A stretch of 64,000 nt of DNA, from contig NZ_WPAG02000002.1 of assembly GCF_013602415.1 (NCBI RefSeq), forward strand, positions 2,421,480 to 2,485,479, given 5' to 3'. Position numbers and translations under genes: made by a program. This document shows positions 9,945 through 19,144 of the stretch, in pieces (positions within the stretch are counted from its first letter, which is position 1; every line of letters starts with the position of its first letter). Source of the DNA: Rhodococcus sp. B50. Lineage in GTDB: Bacteria; Actinomycetota; Actinomycetes; Mycobacteriales; Mycobacteriaceae. Under the pieces are notes generated by a model, which was not told the DNA's origin, made no database searches, and saw nothing but the letters and a program-made list of their open reading frames with translations.

Positions 9945-10304
9945 GCGATAGCTCTCCTGGCTGTAGTCCGGCCACACGGCACTGGACCCGGTCGGCACCT
10001 CGCCCGTACGGCGTTCGTATCGATGGCCGCGACGCGAAATTGCGAGCTACCTGCCCCGTCCGATACTCGGCGTGCAGGCACTGCGGCCGTCAATACACTT
10101 TACAGGCCGCTCGTCGGTTGCCGCGTCTACCTCACCCGATATCCGCAGGTCGGAAACGATCGGGGTGACGTTCGACACTTCCAGGAGAGATGCGCGGGCC
10201 GAATCCGGTGCCACGTCGACCCTTGGTCTAGAAGTAAGGGAATGCTAACCTTCGCCAGCCGGTGGATTCGCCGCGCGCTGGTCTGTGAAAGGCAGGCGGG
10301 ACGT
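9945..10304. other. 360-bp divergent intergenic region, no gene
   Basis: Lies between typA (minus) and a small Cys-rich gene (plus). Apart from the typA leader and the iron-box-like site at 10235-10253, I see no coding potential with good codon usage. A TTGACG hexamer on the minus strand near 10099-10104 may belong to the typA promoter, but I cannot place a convincing -10. Confidence 0.5.
10235..10253 (+). promoter_or_regulatory. DtxR/IdeR-like iron box overlapping a promoter
   Basis: TAAGGGAATGCTAACCTTC matches the degenerate iron-box consensus TWAGGTWAGSCTWACCTWA at 16 of 19 positions. It overlaps a plausible promoter (TTGGTC, 17 bases, TAACCT) and ends 51 bases before the ATG of the small Cys-rich gene, the usual place for repression by an iron-loaded DtxR/IdeR regulator. 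Confidence 0.5.
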
Positions 10305-10481
10305 ATGGGGAAGGTGAAGGCGAGCAAGGTCGCAGACCTGAAGCCGAAGAAGAAGTGCTGCCGCAAGAAGACTCGGTGCCTGAAATGCCCCGTCGTCGTC
10401 ATGCGCATGAAGAAGGTCGAGAACGACGGTCTGAGCAAGAAGGAACTGCGCAAATATCTCGACCGGGCCCGTGCCGCCTGA
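10305..10481 (+). CDS. 58-residue Lys/Cys-rich conserved actinobacterial protein
   Basis: 58 residues starting MGKVKASKVADLKPKKKCC. Very basic, with four cysteines (CC, then C and C within 10 residues) that could bind a metal, and a C-terminal helix ending LDRARAA. Short proteins of this type are well conserved in actinobacteria, function unknown to me. AGGCAGG precedes the ATG. Upstream carries an iron-box-like site, which hints at metal-responsive expression. Confidence 0.8.
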   Translation: MGKVKASKVADLKPKKKCCRKKTRCLKCPVVVMRMKKVENDGLSKKELRKYLDRARAA

Positions 10482-10482
10482 C

Positions 10483-10905
10483 TCAGCGCTGCAGATGCTC
10501 CCGTAGATCCGGAATCCACGCGCGGTCGGCCGGGACGAGATCGATCCGCCCGAGTTCGTCCGCATCGACCCACCGCAACGCCGCATGATCGAGCGGCTCG
10601 GGGTCACCCGAGACGAGCTCGACGCGGTAGGCACACAACTCCCGGCCCCCGGCCAACGGCACCGCGACGCCCAGACGTTCCGCGCCGCGCACCTCGACAC
10701 CGAGTTCTTCCCTCAGCTCCCGAACGAGCGCCGCTTCCGCGCTCTCCCCCGGTTCGGCCTTGCCGCCCGGCAGTTCCCACAGACCCGCGAGCTCGGCGGG
10801 CCGGAGGCGCTGGGCGAGCAGCACGCGTCCGCCCCGGATGACGGCACCGGCCACGACGTGCCCGTCGGGCGCCGGTGTACTCGCAGACGAAGTGCTTGCA
10901 GACAT
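10483..10905 (-). CDS. nudix hydrolase, 8-oxo-dGTP diphosphatase (MutT2-like)
   Basis: 140 residues from ATG at 10905 (an ATG three codons upstream is equally possible). Complete nudix box GX5EX7REUXEEXGU: GGKAEPGE, then RELREELGV, near residues 45-67. Sanitises oxidised nucleotides; position next to the pterin dehydratase and pimE matches mutT2 of M. tuberculosis. Divergent from the pterin dehydratase gene, with only 25 bases between starts. Confidence 0.88.
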   Translation of the reverse strand: MSASTSSASTPAPDGHVVAGAVIRGGRVLLAQRLRPAELAGLWELPGGKAEPGESAEAALVRELREELGVEVRGAERLGVAVPLAGGRELCAYRVELVSGDPEPLDHAALRWVDADELGRIDLVPADRAWIPDLREHLQR

Positions 10906-10930
10906 GACCTGCATCGTCCCAGAATGAGTC

Positions 10931-11227
10931 ATGTCCCAGCTGCTGACGGACGGAGAGATCGACGCCGCACTGGCCGAACTGCCGCACTGGCACCGCACAG
11001 GGCAGTCGCTGGTCCGCACGATCGAGGCGCCGACCTTTCCCGACGCGATCACGCTCGTCGACCGGGTGGCCGTTGTCGCCGAGGAGGCGAACCATCATCC
11101 GGACATAGACATCAGGTGGCGGAAGGTGACCTTCGCGTTGAGCACACACTCGGCCGGTGGCATCACGGAGTCGGATCCGGCTCTGGCGCGTCGGATCGAC
11201 GAGGAGGCCCGACGCTCGGGTCTGTAG
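10931..11227 (+). CDS. pterin-4a-carbinolamine dehydratase
   Basis: 98 residues, full length for the family. The conserved block [18 protein letters not shown] followed by STHSAGGIT contains the paired catalytic histidines. Dehydrates 4a-hydroxytetrahydropterin, although a phenylalanine hydroxylase partner is not visible here; in mycobacteria the equivalent gene also sits beside pimE. The 3' end overlaps the convergent pimE gene by 65 bp. Confidence 0.92.
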   Translation: MSQLLTDGEIDAALAELPHWHRTGQSLVRTIEAPTFPDAITLVDRVAVVAEEANHHPDIDIRWRKVTFALSTHSAGGITESDPALARRIDEEARRSGL

Positions 11228-12548
11228 TTCCCTGCTCGTCCCGTCCCCCGCGGCCGACGAGGATCATGGCGACGTAGACGGCGAGGACACCCACGACGTT
11301 GACCGCGCCGAGCCAGGCGAGCGGAGCCGGGCGTTCGACGTCCCAGATCGAGTTCTGCGCCGTGCTGAGCACCCAGGGGACGCCGATCAGCGTGATCGCC
11401 GCCCAGCTCACGGCGACGGTGCGGGCACCGAGTGTGCGTGCCGCAGGTCCGTAGACCAGCCACAGCAGCAGCGGAACCACCCATACCCAGTGATGGACCC
11501 ACGAGATGGGCGAGACGAGCAGGCCGAACAGCTGCACGACCAGCAGCGTGCCGAGACGATCGTGGGTTCCGTCGGGCAACGGCCGGAGCGACCGCCACGC
11601 CGCGAACGCGAGGACGGCGCAGACGAGGACGGCGAGCAACCACATCGGGCCGAGTCCCACGTCCTCACCGGCGACGCGGCTCAGGGCGCCGCGCAGCGAC
11701 TGGTTCCACACCGAGACGACCGGCCCGATCCGGTCCGCGTCGCCGAAGAGGGAGCCGAAGTAGGTGGTGGCCTGGGAGCCGAGCACGAGCAGGCTCACCA
11801 GGACCGTGCCCGCGAAGACGACGGCGGAGAACGCCGCCTCGCGCCGGCGCCGTTGCGCGAGGAAGTACAGACCGGTGATCGCCGGGGTGAGCTTGATACC
11901 GGCGAGCACGCCGACGAGACCGCCCGACAGCCACCACCGCGAACTGTGCACTGCGAGCATCACGCCGAGGACGAGGAAGACGTTGATCTGCCCGTAGTCG
12001 AGGGTGGTGCGGACCGGTTCGGTCCATATCCCGACGGCCGTCCACACCATCGCGGTACCGAGCCGCGACCTGCTCCGCGCCCGCGCGTCGGCGCCACCCT
12101 CGTCGACATCACCGTCACCTACGACGAGTTCGAGGGAGATCCACACGACGGCGAAGAGCGCAGCGACCGTCAGCAGCTGCCATGCCACGCCCAGGACACC
12201 GAACGGGATCAGGTGCAGGGGCAGGAAGACGAGCGCGGCGAAGGGTGGGTAGGTGAACGGAAGGGGGAAGTCGGGGGTGTCCTCCGAATAGGTGAACCCG
12301 TAGAGATTCCCCTGCAACAAGGCAGCCGATCCGTCGACGTAGACGTGCAGGTCGACGAGGTTCATCCCGTTGGGAGTGATGAATCCCCAGGCCAGGCGGA
12401 CGACGACGGACAGCGCCAGTAACGCCGCGCACCACCACATCCGGTGCGAAGGAAACCCTCGTGGCACTGCGGTGCGGCCTCTCCCGTCGAACGTCCGTCC
12501 GGTGAACCGGACCCGGCGAAGGAGATTACCGTTCCGATAGGCATGCAA
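11163..12548 (-). CDS. pimE: polyprenol-phosphate-mannose-dependent alpha-1,2-mannosyltransferase PimE
   Basis: 461 residues, multi-pass GT-C (GT87) membrane enzyme with about ten hydrophobic segments. The first extracytoplasmic loop has DLHVYVDG with the likely catalytic Asp66 (Asp58 in the M. tuberculosis enzyme). Adds the fifth mannose to phosphatidylinositol mannoside on the outer face of the membrane. Adjacent to mutT2-like and pterin dehydratase genes exactly as in mycobacteria, which supports this over other GT87 paralogues. Confidence 0.87.
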   Translation of the reverse strand: MHAYRNGNLLRRVRFTGRTFDGRGRTAVPRGFPSHRMWWCAALLALSVVVRLAWGFITPNGMNLVDLHVYVDGSAALLQGNLYGFTYSEDTPDFPLPFTYPPFAALVFLPLHLIPFGVLGVAWQLLTVAALFAVVWISLELVVGDGDVDEGGADARARSRSRLGTAMVWTAVGIWTEPVRTTLDYGQINVFLVLGVMLAVHSSRWWLSGGLVGVLAGIKLTPAITGLYFLAQRRRREAAFSAVVFAGTVLVSLLVLGSQATTYFGSLFGDADRIGPVVSVWNQSLRGALSRVAGEDVGLGPMWLLAVLVCAVLAFAAWRSLRPLPDGTHDRLGTLLVVQLFGLLVSPISWVHHWVWVVPLLLWLVYGPAARTLGARTVAVSWAAITLIGVPWVLSTAQNSIWDVERPAPLAWLGAVNVVGVLAVYVAMILVGRGGRDEQGTTDPSVGPPRRSDAPEPDPTP

Positions 12549-12800
12549 ACGAACCGGAGTTCACTCCTGTAACGATTTCATCTACAGTCACAATCTTCTC
12601 AGGTCGGACGCGTTATGTTCGACAGGATCCGAGGGACGGAACACCCCGTGGTTAGAATCCCGAACCAGCGATGGGCGCGCCGTTCCGAAACGGCAGGCTT
12701 GTCCCGTGTGCGGGGGGTCCATAGAGTGTCCCCTCGAGCCGTCAGCATCCGGTCGTTCGTCCCGAACAACCGGATGCTTCAACGACAAGGATGGGGAACA

Positions 12801-13661
12801 GTGCTTCGTACTCGAGGAATGCGACGGGCGCTCACGCTGTGCGCACTCGCCGCCACCGCGGGATTGGCCGTGCCTACTCAGGCCGTCGCGCAACCGGCGC
12901 CACCCCCGCTGCCGGATCTGGCAGGGCTCGTCGAACTGCCCCAGTTCGAGATTCCCGCCGATCTTTCCGTCGAGTCGTTGACCGACCTGCTCGCCGGGGT
13001 CCGGGCAAACCCCGAAGAGGTCGAGGCCCTGGCTTCCCTCGCACCCGCGATCATCGGTGCGGCTGCAGGCCCCGCCGACGTCGCCGACGCGGCCGACGGC
13101 AAGAACGACCTGCTCGCGCAGGCCAAGGAACTGCTCGCGAACTCCGAACTCCCCGAGTCCGTGAAGAGCACGCTCCAGCGCGTCATCACCTTCCTCGACG
13201 GCAGCGGCGGCGGCGGACCCGACATCCCCGAGCCCGGCGCCGTGGTGATCTCGCAGTTCCTCTACCCGACGATCGGCAAGGGCTGCATCGGCGACAGCCA
13301 GGACTCCGTGGGCACCGCCCTCGCGGTCGCGGGTCCGTCGCACCTTCCCCCTCCCGGACCGGGCGCAGGCCAGACCGGCTTCGTCTTCACCGCGCTGGGC
13401 ACCGCACCCGCCGCCGGCGAACAGCAGCAGCCGCTCACCCTGAGCTGGGTCAACGTCTCCAACGGACGCACGGGCACGCAGCCGCTCACCAACGACGCGA
13501 AGATCAACCCCGAGGGCCCGACCACGCTGAGCGCGATCGCCGACACCGGTTCGGGTCAGGTCCTCGCCGTGATCTCCGGTGGAATCACCACGCAGGACGA
13601 GGGTGCCGATCCGCGTTCGTGCACCTTCCTGCCCACCGTGGGTCTCGTCGCCGTTCCCTGA
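12801..13661 (+). CDS. secreted Ala/Pro-rich protein, unknown function
   Basis: 286 residues from GTG at 12801, preceded by AAGGATGGGGA. N-terminal signal peptide (Arg, then hydrophobic core, cleavage near PTQAVA), then a Pro-rich stretch, an acidic helical part and a C-terminal domain with ISQFLYPTIGKGCI and two cysteines that could form one disulfide. Secreted, likely cell-envelope associated. Its position beside pimE recalls the exported Ala/Pro-rich proteins Rv1157c/Rv1158c; that equivalence is inferred from position only. Confidence 0.75.
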   Translation: MLRTRGMRRALTLCALAATAGLAVPTQAVAQPAPPPLPDLAGLVELPQFEIPADLSVESLTDLLAGVRANPEEVEALASLAPAIIGAAAGPADVADAADGKNDLLAQAKELLANSELPESVKSTLQRVITFLDGSGGGGPDIPEPGAVVISQFLYPTIGKGCIGDSQDSVGTALAVAGPSHLPPPGPGAGQTGFVFTALGTAPAAGEQQQPLTLSWVNVSNGRTGTQPLTNDAKINPEGPTTLSAIADTGSGQVLAVISGGITTQDEGADPRSCTFLPTVGLVAVP

Positions 13662-13674
13662 TTCACGTACTCAC

Positions 13675-13709
13675 CGAAGGCCGCCGGGAGTTTTTCCCGG
13701 CGGCCTTCG
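13675..13709. terminator. strong hairpin terminator after the secreted-protein gene
   Basis: CGAAGGCCGCCGGGA and its exact complement form a 15-bp stem with a 5-base loop (GTTTT), 13 bases after the stop codon. There is no T-run after the stem, as is common in actinobacteria. Confidence 0.85.
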
Positions 13710-13747
13710 TGTCTTCCCCGTCGACGCCGGGCGTGATAGACCGGAGC

Positions 13748-14131
13748 ATGGCCTTCACCGCGTCGCGCAACCCGTCGAAGCAGCGTCGTCTCCGGCACCC
13801 GGCCGGCGCCGCGTCCGTGAATTCCCGCCGCTCGGTCCTCTCCCACCGTTCGATCCTCTCGATCGCGTCGGAGCGGTCGATCCTGTCGATCGGTTCCTCG
13901 TACTCGATCCTGTCGATCGGTAGCTGCGGGTCGGTCCTGTCCATCGGCTCCGTGGGATCGTTCGGTTCGGCCTTGTCCTCGCTGTCGTTCGCGAGCCTCG
14001 GTTCGGCGCTGTCGGGCCTGTCGCGCTGGTCGCTGCTGTCGTGGCGCGGCGACCATTCCGCACCCGACGACCATCCGCTGTTCTCCATCACAGTCGACGA
14101 ATCCGAGCCCGACAAGCACTGTCAGTCCTGA
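13748..14131 (+). CDS. serine-rich hexapeptide-repeat protein (SxLSIG repeats)
   Basis: 127 residues: a basic N-terminus (about 30 residues), then roughly nine repeats of the type S-(I/V)-L-S-I-(G/A) with intervening aromatic or Gly residues, ending in an acidic tail. The period of about six with alternating small and aliphatic residues suggests a beta-solenoid or stacked-turn structure. GC-rich third positions support this strand; the opposite frame gives only Asp/Arg repeats. Start is uncertain because GGAG lies only 1-2 bases before ATG; GTG at 13733 is an alternative. No signal peptide. Confidence 0.7.
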   Translation: MAFTASRNPSKQRRLRHPAGAASVNSRRSVLSHRSILSIASERSILSIGSSYSILSIGSCGSVLSIGSVGSFGSALSSLSFASLGSALSGLSRWSLLSWRGDHSAPDDHPLFSITVDESEPDKHCQS

Positions 14132-14286
14132 CGCAAGGCGACCGATCGCACGGCCGCACGGGACCGGACTGCGGGAAGGTACTAGGGATCGTCGGCCCCG
14201 CCGTGTTAGACACGAGATGAGCGTCGTTCGTATCGCGCACGAATTTTCGTCGGCCGCGTCACCCCGGCCCCGGACCGAGGAGTCGC

Positions 14287-15717
14287 ATGGCCATAGAGAC
14301 ACCGATCCCCACCAGGGAGGTTCCCGCTCCGCGGGGCATCGTGCCGGTTCTCGCGACCGTCGGTATCAGCGTCGCGCTCATGCAGACCCTGATCGTCCCG
14401 ATCCTCCCCCGGCTTCCGGTGCTCGTCGGCGCGACACCCCAGAACACGTCCTGGGCCGTGACGGCAACTCTCCTCGCCGGCGCGGTGATCACCCCGATCA
14501 GCGGTCGCCTCGGTGACATGTTCGGCAAGCGCCGGATGCTCCTCGCCTCGTTGACGATGATGGTCCTCGGTTCGACCGTGTGCGCACTGTCGTCCACACT
14601 GATCCCGCTCGTCGTAGGCCGTGCCCTCCAGGGCGCCGCGGTGGGTGCCATCCCGCTCGGTATCGCGATCCTCCGCGACGAACTGCCCCCGCGACGCCTG
14701 CCGGGCGCGATGGCAACGATCAGCGCGACGATGGGTGTCGGCGGCGCGATCGGATTACCTCTCGCCGCCTTCGTCGCCCAGGCGACGGACTGGCACATGC
14801 TGTTCGTCGCGTCGCTGGTGCTCGGGCTCATCGGTATCGCCGCGATCCTGCTCGTCGTGCCCGAGTCGTCACAACGCAATCCGGGACGCTTCGACATCGC
14901 CGGGGCGCTCGCGCTCTCCGTCGCCCTCGTGCTGTTGCTCCTGCCCGTCACCAAGGGCAACGACTGGGGATGGACCTCCCCGGCCATCCTCGGGATGCTC
15001 GCCGGGGCACTCGTGGTGTTCGTCGGCTGGGGCCTGTACGAACTGCGGGTGCCGAGGCCGCTCGTGGACCTGCGGTTGTCCGCCCGCCGGCCGATCCTCA
15101 TGACGAACCTCGCGTCGGTGGCACTCGGGTTCTCGATGTACTCGAACATCCTGGCGTTTCCTCAACTGCTGATGGCACCCACGGAGACCGGCTACGGCTT
15201 CGGGCAGACGATGGTCACCGCCGGGATCGCGCTCGCTCCCGCAGGACTCGTCATGATGGCACTGTCCCCCGTTTCCGCCCGCATCACGACGCGGTTCGGA
15301 GCCCGCGTGACCCTCGGCTGCGGCGCGGTGCTCGTGGGCCTGGGGTATCTCATGGCATATGTGCTGTACCAGGAGGTCTGGCACATCGTGGGCGCCTCGA
15401 TGCTCATCGGCGCGGGTGTGGGCCTCGCCTACGCCGCGATGCCGGCGCTCATCATGGGTGCCGTACCGCTGCGCGAGTCCGCCGCGGCCAACAGTCTCAA
15501 CACCCTGATGCGCTCGATCGGCACGACGAGCGCCGCGGCCGTGATCGGCGTGATCCTCGCGGCGATGACCCAGCGGATCGGAGACTCCGTCGTCCCCGCC
15601 CTCGACGCCTTCCGCGCCACCTTCCTCGTCGCGGTGGGAGCGGCGGTGCTGGCACTCGTGTTCACGGCGCTCATTCCGTCGGCGGACCGTACGCTGCGAC
15701 CCGCCGACGAGACCTGA
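14287..15717 (+). CDS. MFS drug exporter, DHA2 (14-helix) type
   Basis: 476 residues with 12-14 hydrophobic segments; motif A (GRLGDMFGKRRML) after helix 2 and the motif C-like GVGGAIGLPLAAFV in helix 5. This pattern belongs to proton-coupled multidrug or small-molecule exporters of the EmrB/QacA family. RBS GAGGAG 4 bases before ATG. No regulator gene is adjacent, so the substrate cannot be guessed. Confidence 0.9.
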   Translation: MAIETPIPTREVPAPRGIVPVLATVGISVALMQTLIVPILPRLPVLVGATPQNTSWAVTATLLAGAVITPISGRLGDMFGKRRMLLASLTMMVLGSTVCALSSTLIPLVVGRALQGAAVGAIPLGIAILRDELPPRRLPGAMATISATMGVGGAIGLPLAAFVAQATDWHMLFVASLVLGLIGIAAILLVVPESSQRNPGRFDIAGALALSVALVLLLLPVTKGNDWGWTSPAILGMLAGALVVFVGWGLYELRVPRPLVDLRLSARRPILMTNLASVALGFSMYSNILAFPQLLMAPTETGYGFGQTMVTAGIALAPAGLVMMALSPVSARITTRFGARVTLGCGAVLVGLGYLMAYVLYQEVWHIVGASMLIGAGVGLAYAAMPALIMGAVPLRESAAANSLNTLMRSIGTTSAAAVIGVILAAMTQRIGDSVVPALDAFRATFLVAVGAAVLALVFTALIPSADRTLRPADET

Positions 15718-15726
15718 CTCGGGGCG

Positions 15727-16485
15727 CTAGCTGCCCAGGAGCCCCGGGCCGGTGTTCGGTGCGCTGCCTGCGCGCGACCACTGGCCGTAGTCGGGCGTGA
15801 GCACGTGGTTGATGTCGACGCCGATGCCGTCGATACGGACCTCGCCCGGGATCTGGTGCAGGTTCGCCCGCGGATGGACGTAGCCCTTGGGCGTGCCCCA
15901 GTCGTGCTGCCAGTAGAAGGACCCGAGGGAGACCGCCGATGCCCAGTCGATGGTCGGCGAGTTGGCGTACACACCGAGATTCCCGGCTCCCACGACCTCC
16001 TGCCAACCCAGCAGATACGGCACGATGCGGGTCGTGAACTGCTCGAAGTTCGGGTTGTCGTCGATCGAGGCGTAGATCGGACGGTTGTCCGGTCCCCCGG
16101 CCGCGTAGTGCAGTTCGAGACCGCGCCGGGCGTGCTTCAGACCCGCCTCGTAGCCGCCGAGCCAGTCGGCGGTCTCGGCCCTGCCGAACTGGTAGCACGA
16201 GACCACTTCGAGTCCGCTGCCGATCAGCGCGTCCGCTTCCGATCCGGTGAGCGGCTTGGCCCGCATCCACGCGGCGTCGGGCCGCGCATCGGACACGTAC
16301 CGGATGGCGCCGATATGGCCGGCGGCACGGATCGAGGAGGGCGACGGCACGGCGGCCGAATAGTCGACGATGGTCCCGAGCACTTGGCGTCCCTGGGCGA
16401 GCCCCGGTGCGCCGAGCGCAGAGATCAATGCGACGCCCGATCCGAGCGTCGCGTACCGCAACATGTCCCGCCGCGAAAGGGTCAT
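15727..16485 (-). CDS. Tat-exported DUF1906 glycoside-hydrolase-like protein (Rv2525c type)
   Basis: 252 residues. The N-terminus MTLSRRDMLRYATLGSG is a twin-arginine signal followed by a short hydrophobic core. The mature part is a DUF1906 TIM barrel (GTIVDYSA, YQFGRAETADWLGG, QHDWG). The M. tuberculosis homologue Rv2525c is a Tat substrate at the cell surface linked to peptidoglycan and beta-lactam susceptibility. ATG at 16485 is preferred because it gives a normal Tat signal and has AAGGACAGG upstream. Confidence 0.88.
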   Translation of the reverse strand: MTLSRRDMLRYATLGSGVALISALGAPGLAQGRQVLGTIVDYSAAVPSPSSIRAAGHIGAIRYVSDARPDAAWMRAKPLTGSEADALIGSGLEVVSCYQFGRAETADWLGGYEAGLKHARRGLELHYAAGGPDNRPIYASIDDNPNFEQFTTRIVPYLLGWQEVVGAGNLGVYANSPTIDWASAVSLGSFYWQHDWGTPKGYVHPRANLHQIPGEVRIDGIGVDINHVLTPDYGQWSRAGSAPNTGPGLLGS

Positions 16486-16615
16486 CGAAAACCTGTCCTT
16501 CGTATCGCCGTATGTACGTCCGCCGTATTGCACCACAATCACAGGCGGCTCACCGGCCACACCAGGGAATTGGACAGGTCGCGGCTACAGCGCCTGTCCC
16601 GGCGAAGCGGCGTGC

Positions 16616-17548
16616 TCAGCGACCGGACAGTTCGGCGAAGAAGGCGGGCACCAGGGCGACGTCCTCCACCGTCCGCACGGTGGAGCGGACACCGAGACCG
16701 TGCTCCTTGAGCAGATCGCACAACCCGTCGCCGTCGACGAGATCGATCGGCGGGGCACCGTGCCGGTGGGCTTCGGCGCGCGCGTCCTCGGTGAACGATC
16801 CGGTGGTGACGAGCAGGCCCTTCTCGCCCCGCCCGACCATCGCGGCGCGGAACTCGCGGACCACGTCGGCACCCGCCTTCTCCGGTGCCCGCAGGAAACG
16901 GAAGAACACGGAGAAGCTCAGCAGCGACACGCGCAGGACTCCGGTGCCCTCGACATGGCCCTCGGGGGCGTGGGATCCGCCCGGAGCCGGAATCGTCAGG
17001 GTGGTGAATCCGGCCGCGCGCAGCACCGCGGTGGCGAGCCGTTCGAAACCGTCCTCGGACAGGTCGGCGACGGCACCGAGGACCGGTTCGCGCCACAGTT
17101 CGGGATCCTCGGGGGCGGCTGCGAGCGGCACGACCTGGGCGCCCTGCGAGACGTTCCGCACCATGCGCTTGCGGCGCTTCTCGGCCGTGTACGCGACCTG
17201 CATGGGCTTGATCTCCGACTCGCGCACAGCGCGGCCGCGGTCGGTCACGCTCCACACACCGCGGCGCGTGTTCGACAGCAGACCCATGCCCTTGAGGTAC
17301 GTCCGGGCCCAGGCCAGCCGGTATTCGATCTCCGTTCCGGGGCCGTCGCCGTGGAGCACTGCCCGTGCTTCCTCGGACAGTCCGGTCCGGGCGATCACGG
17401 CGGAATCGATCTCCTCGATGACGCCGGATCCGCCGAGCTCGATCACCGCCTGCACGGTCGGCCAGAGAAGATCCGTGTACGGCGGCAACGTGGCCTCGCC
17501 ACCTCCGGTGTTCCGGACGGAGTTTCCGATCGCGTTCCGGCGCTGCAC
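16616..17548 (-). CDS. Mrr-like restriction endonuclease fold protein, active site degenerate
   Basis: 310 residues: N-terminal winged helix (about 1-110), then a Mrr-type PD-(D/E)XK domain (about 165-300) recognisable by LLVTTGSFTEDARAEAHRHG. In active Mrr proteins the core has D-G-G-I-D-G and Q-X-K; here these places read EGHVEG and FRFLR, so the catalytic Gln and Lys are absent. GTG start with AGGGGA upstream. Probably no longer a nuclease, possibly a DNA-binding or regulatory protein. Confidence 0.82.
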   Translation of the reverse strand: MQRRNAIGNSVRNTGGGEATLPPYTDLLWPTVQAVIELGGSGVIEEIDSAVIARTGLSEEARAVLHGDGPGTEIEYRLAWARTYLKGMGLLSNTRRGVWSVTDRGRAVRESEIKPMQVAYTAEKRRKRMVRNVSQGAQVVPLAAAPEDPELWREPVLGAVADLSEDGFERLATAVLRAAGFTTLTIPAPGGSHAPEGHVEGTGVLRVSLLSFSVFFRFLRAPEKAGADVVREFRAAMVGRGEKGLLVTTGSFTEDARAEAHRHGAPPIDLVDGDGLCDLLKEHGLGVRSTVRTVEDVALVPAFFAELSGR

Positions 17549-17733
17549 ACCTTCCCCTAACGTCGCGGCCGTGCGGCCGCACTATCGGTCCTGCACGTAG
17601 GCAACAACCCTATCCGATGCACGGCCCCTGTCCGCGGGTGCCGGATCGGGCGCGCCGAATCACGAACCGATCGCCCTTCCCGGTCCTACGATTTCCCCAC
17701 GGAAGAATTTCGCCTCCACCGAAGCGAGTCGCC

Positions 17734-19119
17734 ATGCAACGTCCGGCGCCTGTCGACCTGACACACCATCCGCATCTCAGTGGCCTGTTCGCGCCTCAAC
17801 GCGAGGAAGTGGACGTCCGCGATCTCGAGGTCGACGGGGAACTCCCCGCCGATCTGCACGGAAGCTACCTCCGCAACGGACCCAATCCGCGCTTCGACCC
17901 GATCGGCCACTACGTCTATCCGATCGACGGTGACGGCATGGTCCATCGCGTGCAGATCTCCGAGGGCACCGCCCGCTACACGAACCGGTTCGTGCGGACC
18001 CCGCAGGTCGTCGCGGAGGAGAAGGCCGGCCGCGCCCTGTGGGCCGGCATCACCGATCCGTACTTCCCTCCCGAGGAGGAGGTCGGGCCCGACCTCGCGA
18101 ACACCATGCGCGAGCTGCCGGACATCAACATCGTCCGGCACGGCGGGCGGCTCATGGCGATGGCCGAGGCAGCGCCGCCGTACACGCTGGGTTCCGACCT
18201 CGAGACGCTCGGACGCGAGACCTTCGACGGAACGCTGCCGGTCGGGCTGACGGCGCACCCGAAGATCGATCCGCACACCGGCGAGATGGTCGCCTTCTGC
18301 TACATGCTCGACCCGCCGTATCTGACCTGGTCGGTGGTCGCACCGGACGGGACGGTGACGCGCGCGCCGACCCCGATCGACGGCGTCGACCGGCCGTTGA
18401 TGATCCACGACATGGCGTTGACACCGACCTACGTCGTTCTGGTCCTGGCCCCGCTCGTGTTCGACCTCTCGCAGATCTTCTCCGGCGGGTCGCCGCTCGA
18501 CTGGAAGCCGGATCTCGGAACGCGTGTCGCGCTCGTCCCCCGCGACGGTGGGGCGGTGCGGTGGTTCTCGACCGACACATTCTGGATGTGGCACACCGCC
18601 AACGCGTTCGACCTGCCCGACGGCGACGTCGCACTCGACTACGTGGAATGGGCGTATCCGGGCGCGTTGACCGAGAAAACGGGTCCGAACCGGTCCGTCC
18701 TGCGACGCGCCGTGATCGGTCGCAACGGGGTGACCCGCACGACCCTGCACGAACGAGACATCGAGTTCCCCCGCATCGACGACCGGTCGATGACCCTCGG
18801 CCACTCCGTCGTCGCGACCATCGGACGCAGCAGGTCGCAGAAACTCCCTGCGGGAGCGGCCGATTCGCTCTTCTGGTTCGATGTGGCGTCCGGAACCGAA
18901 TCGGTCTGGGCACACGAGACCCTCTCCCCTGGCGAACCGGCCTATCTCTCGGGTGATTCGGGCGGCTACTGGGGCGCGATCGCGACCGACCGGGCGGACA
19001 TGACGAGTTGGTTCCTCGTCTTCCCCGAGACCGACCCGGCGTCGGGCCCGATCGCGCGGGCCCGTCTGCCGATCCGTGTCCCGGCCGGCCTGCACGGAGC
19101 CTGGCTCCCGCCGGACTGA
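17734..19119 (+). CDS. carotenoid/stilbene cleavage oxygenase (RPE65 family)
   Basis: 461 residues, seven-bladed propeller non-haem iron dioxygenase. Four iron-ligand histidines are in the expected contexts: AHPKID (His175), IHDMAL (His225), WHTANA (His287) and the C-terminal HGAWLP (His454). N-terminal GSYLRNGPNPRF is typical. Cleaves a polyene or stilbene double bond to aldehydes; the substrate (apocarotenoid or lignostilbene) cannot be told from sequence. ATG at 17734 gives the family's usual start. Confidence 0.9.
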   Translation: MQRPAPVDLTHHPHLSGLFAPQREEVDVRDLEVDGELPADLHGSYLRNGPNPRFDPIGHYVYPIDGDGMVHRVQISEGTARYTNRFVRTPQVVAEEKAGRALWAGITDPYFPPEEEVGPDLANTMRELPDINIVRHGGRLMAMAEAAPPYTLGSDLETLGRETFDGTLPVGLTAHPKIDPHTGEMVAFCYMLDPPYLTWSVVAPDGTVTRAPTPIDGVDRPLMIHDMALTPTYVVLVLAPLVFDLSQIFSGGSPLDWKPDLGTRVALVPRDGGAVRWFSTDTFWMWHTANAFDLPDGDVALDYVEWAYPGALTEKTGPNRSVLRRAVIGRNGVTRTTLHERDIEFPRIDDRSMTLGHSVVATIGRSRSQKLPAGAADSLFWFDVASGTESVWAHETLSPGEPAYLSGDSGGYWGAIATDRADMTSWFLVFPETDPASGPIARARLPIRVPAGLHGAWLPPD

Positions 19120-19144
19120 GCGTCGCTCCGGCTAGTTTGGGTGG

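Noticed and set aside
7785-10481. An 898-codon plus-strand open frame
   Set aside because: It is antisense to lpqW and typA, whose motifs are clear; only its last 58 codons (from ATG 10305) are a real gene.
12601-12665. Possible tRNA-like stretch before the secreted-protein gene
   Set aside because: No cloverleaf can be folded; the GGTTAGAATCC string lacks a matching T-arm.
13663-14115. Minus-strand frame with DRIDR/ERIER repeats
   Set aside because: It is the complement of the serine-repeat gene; the plus strand has the better G/C third-position pattern, and the repeats simply mirror TCGATC-type codons.
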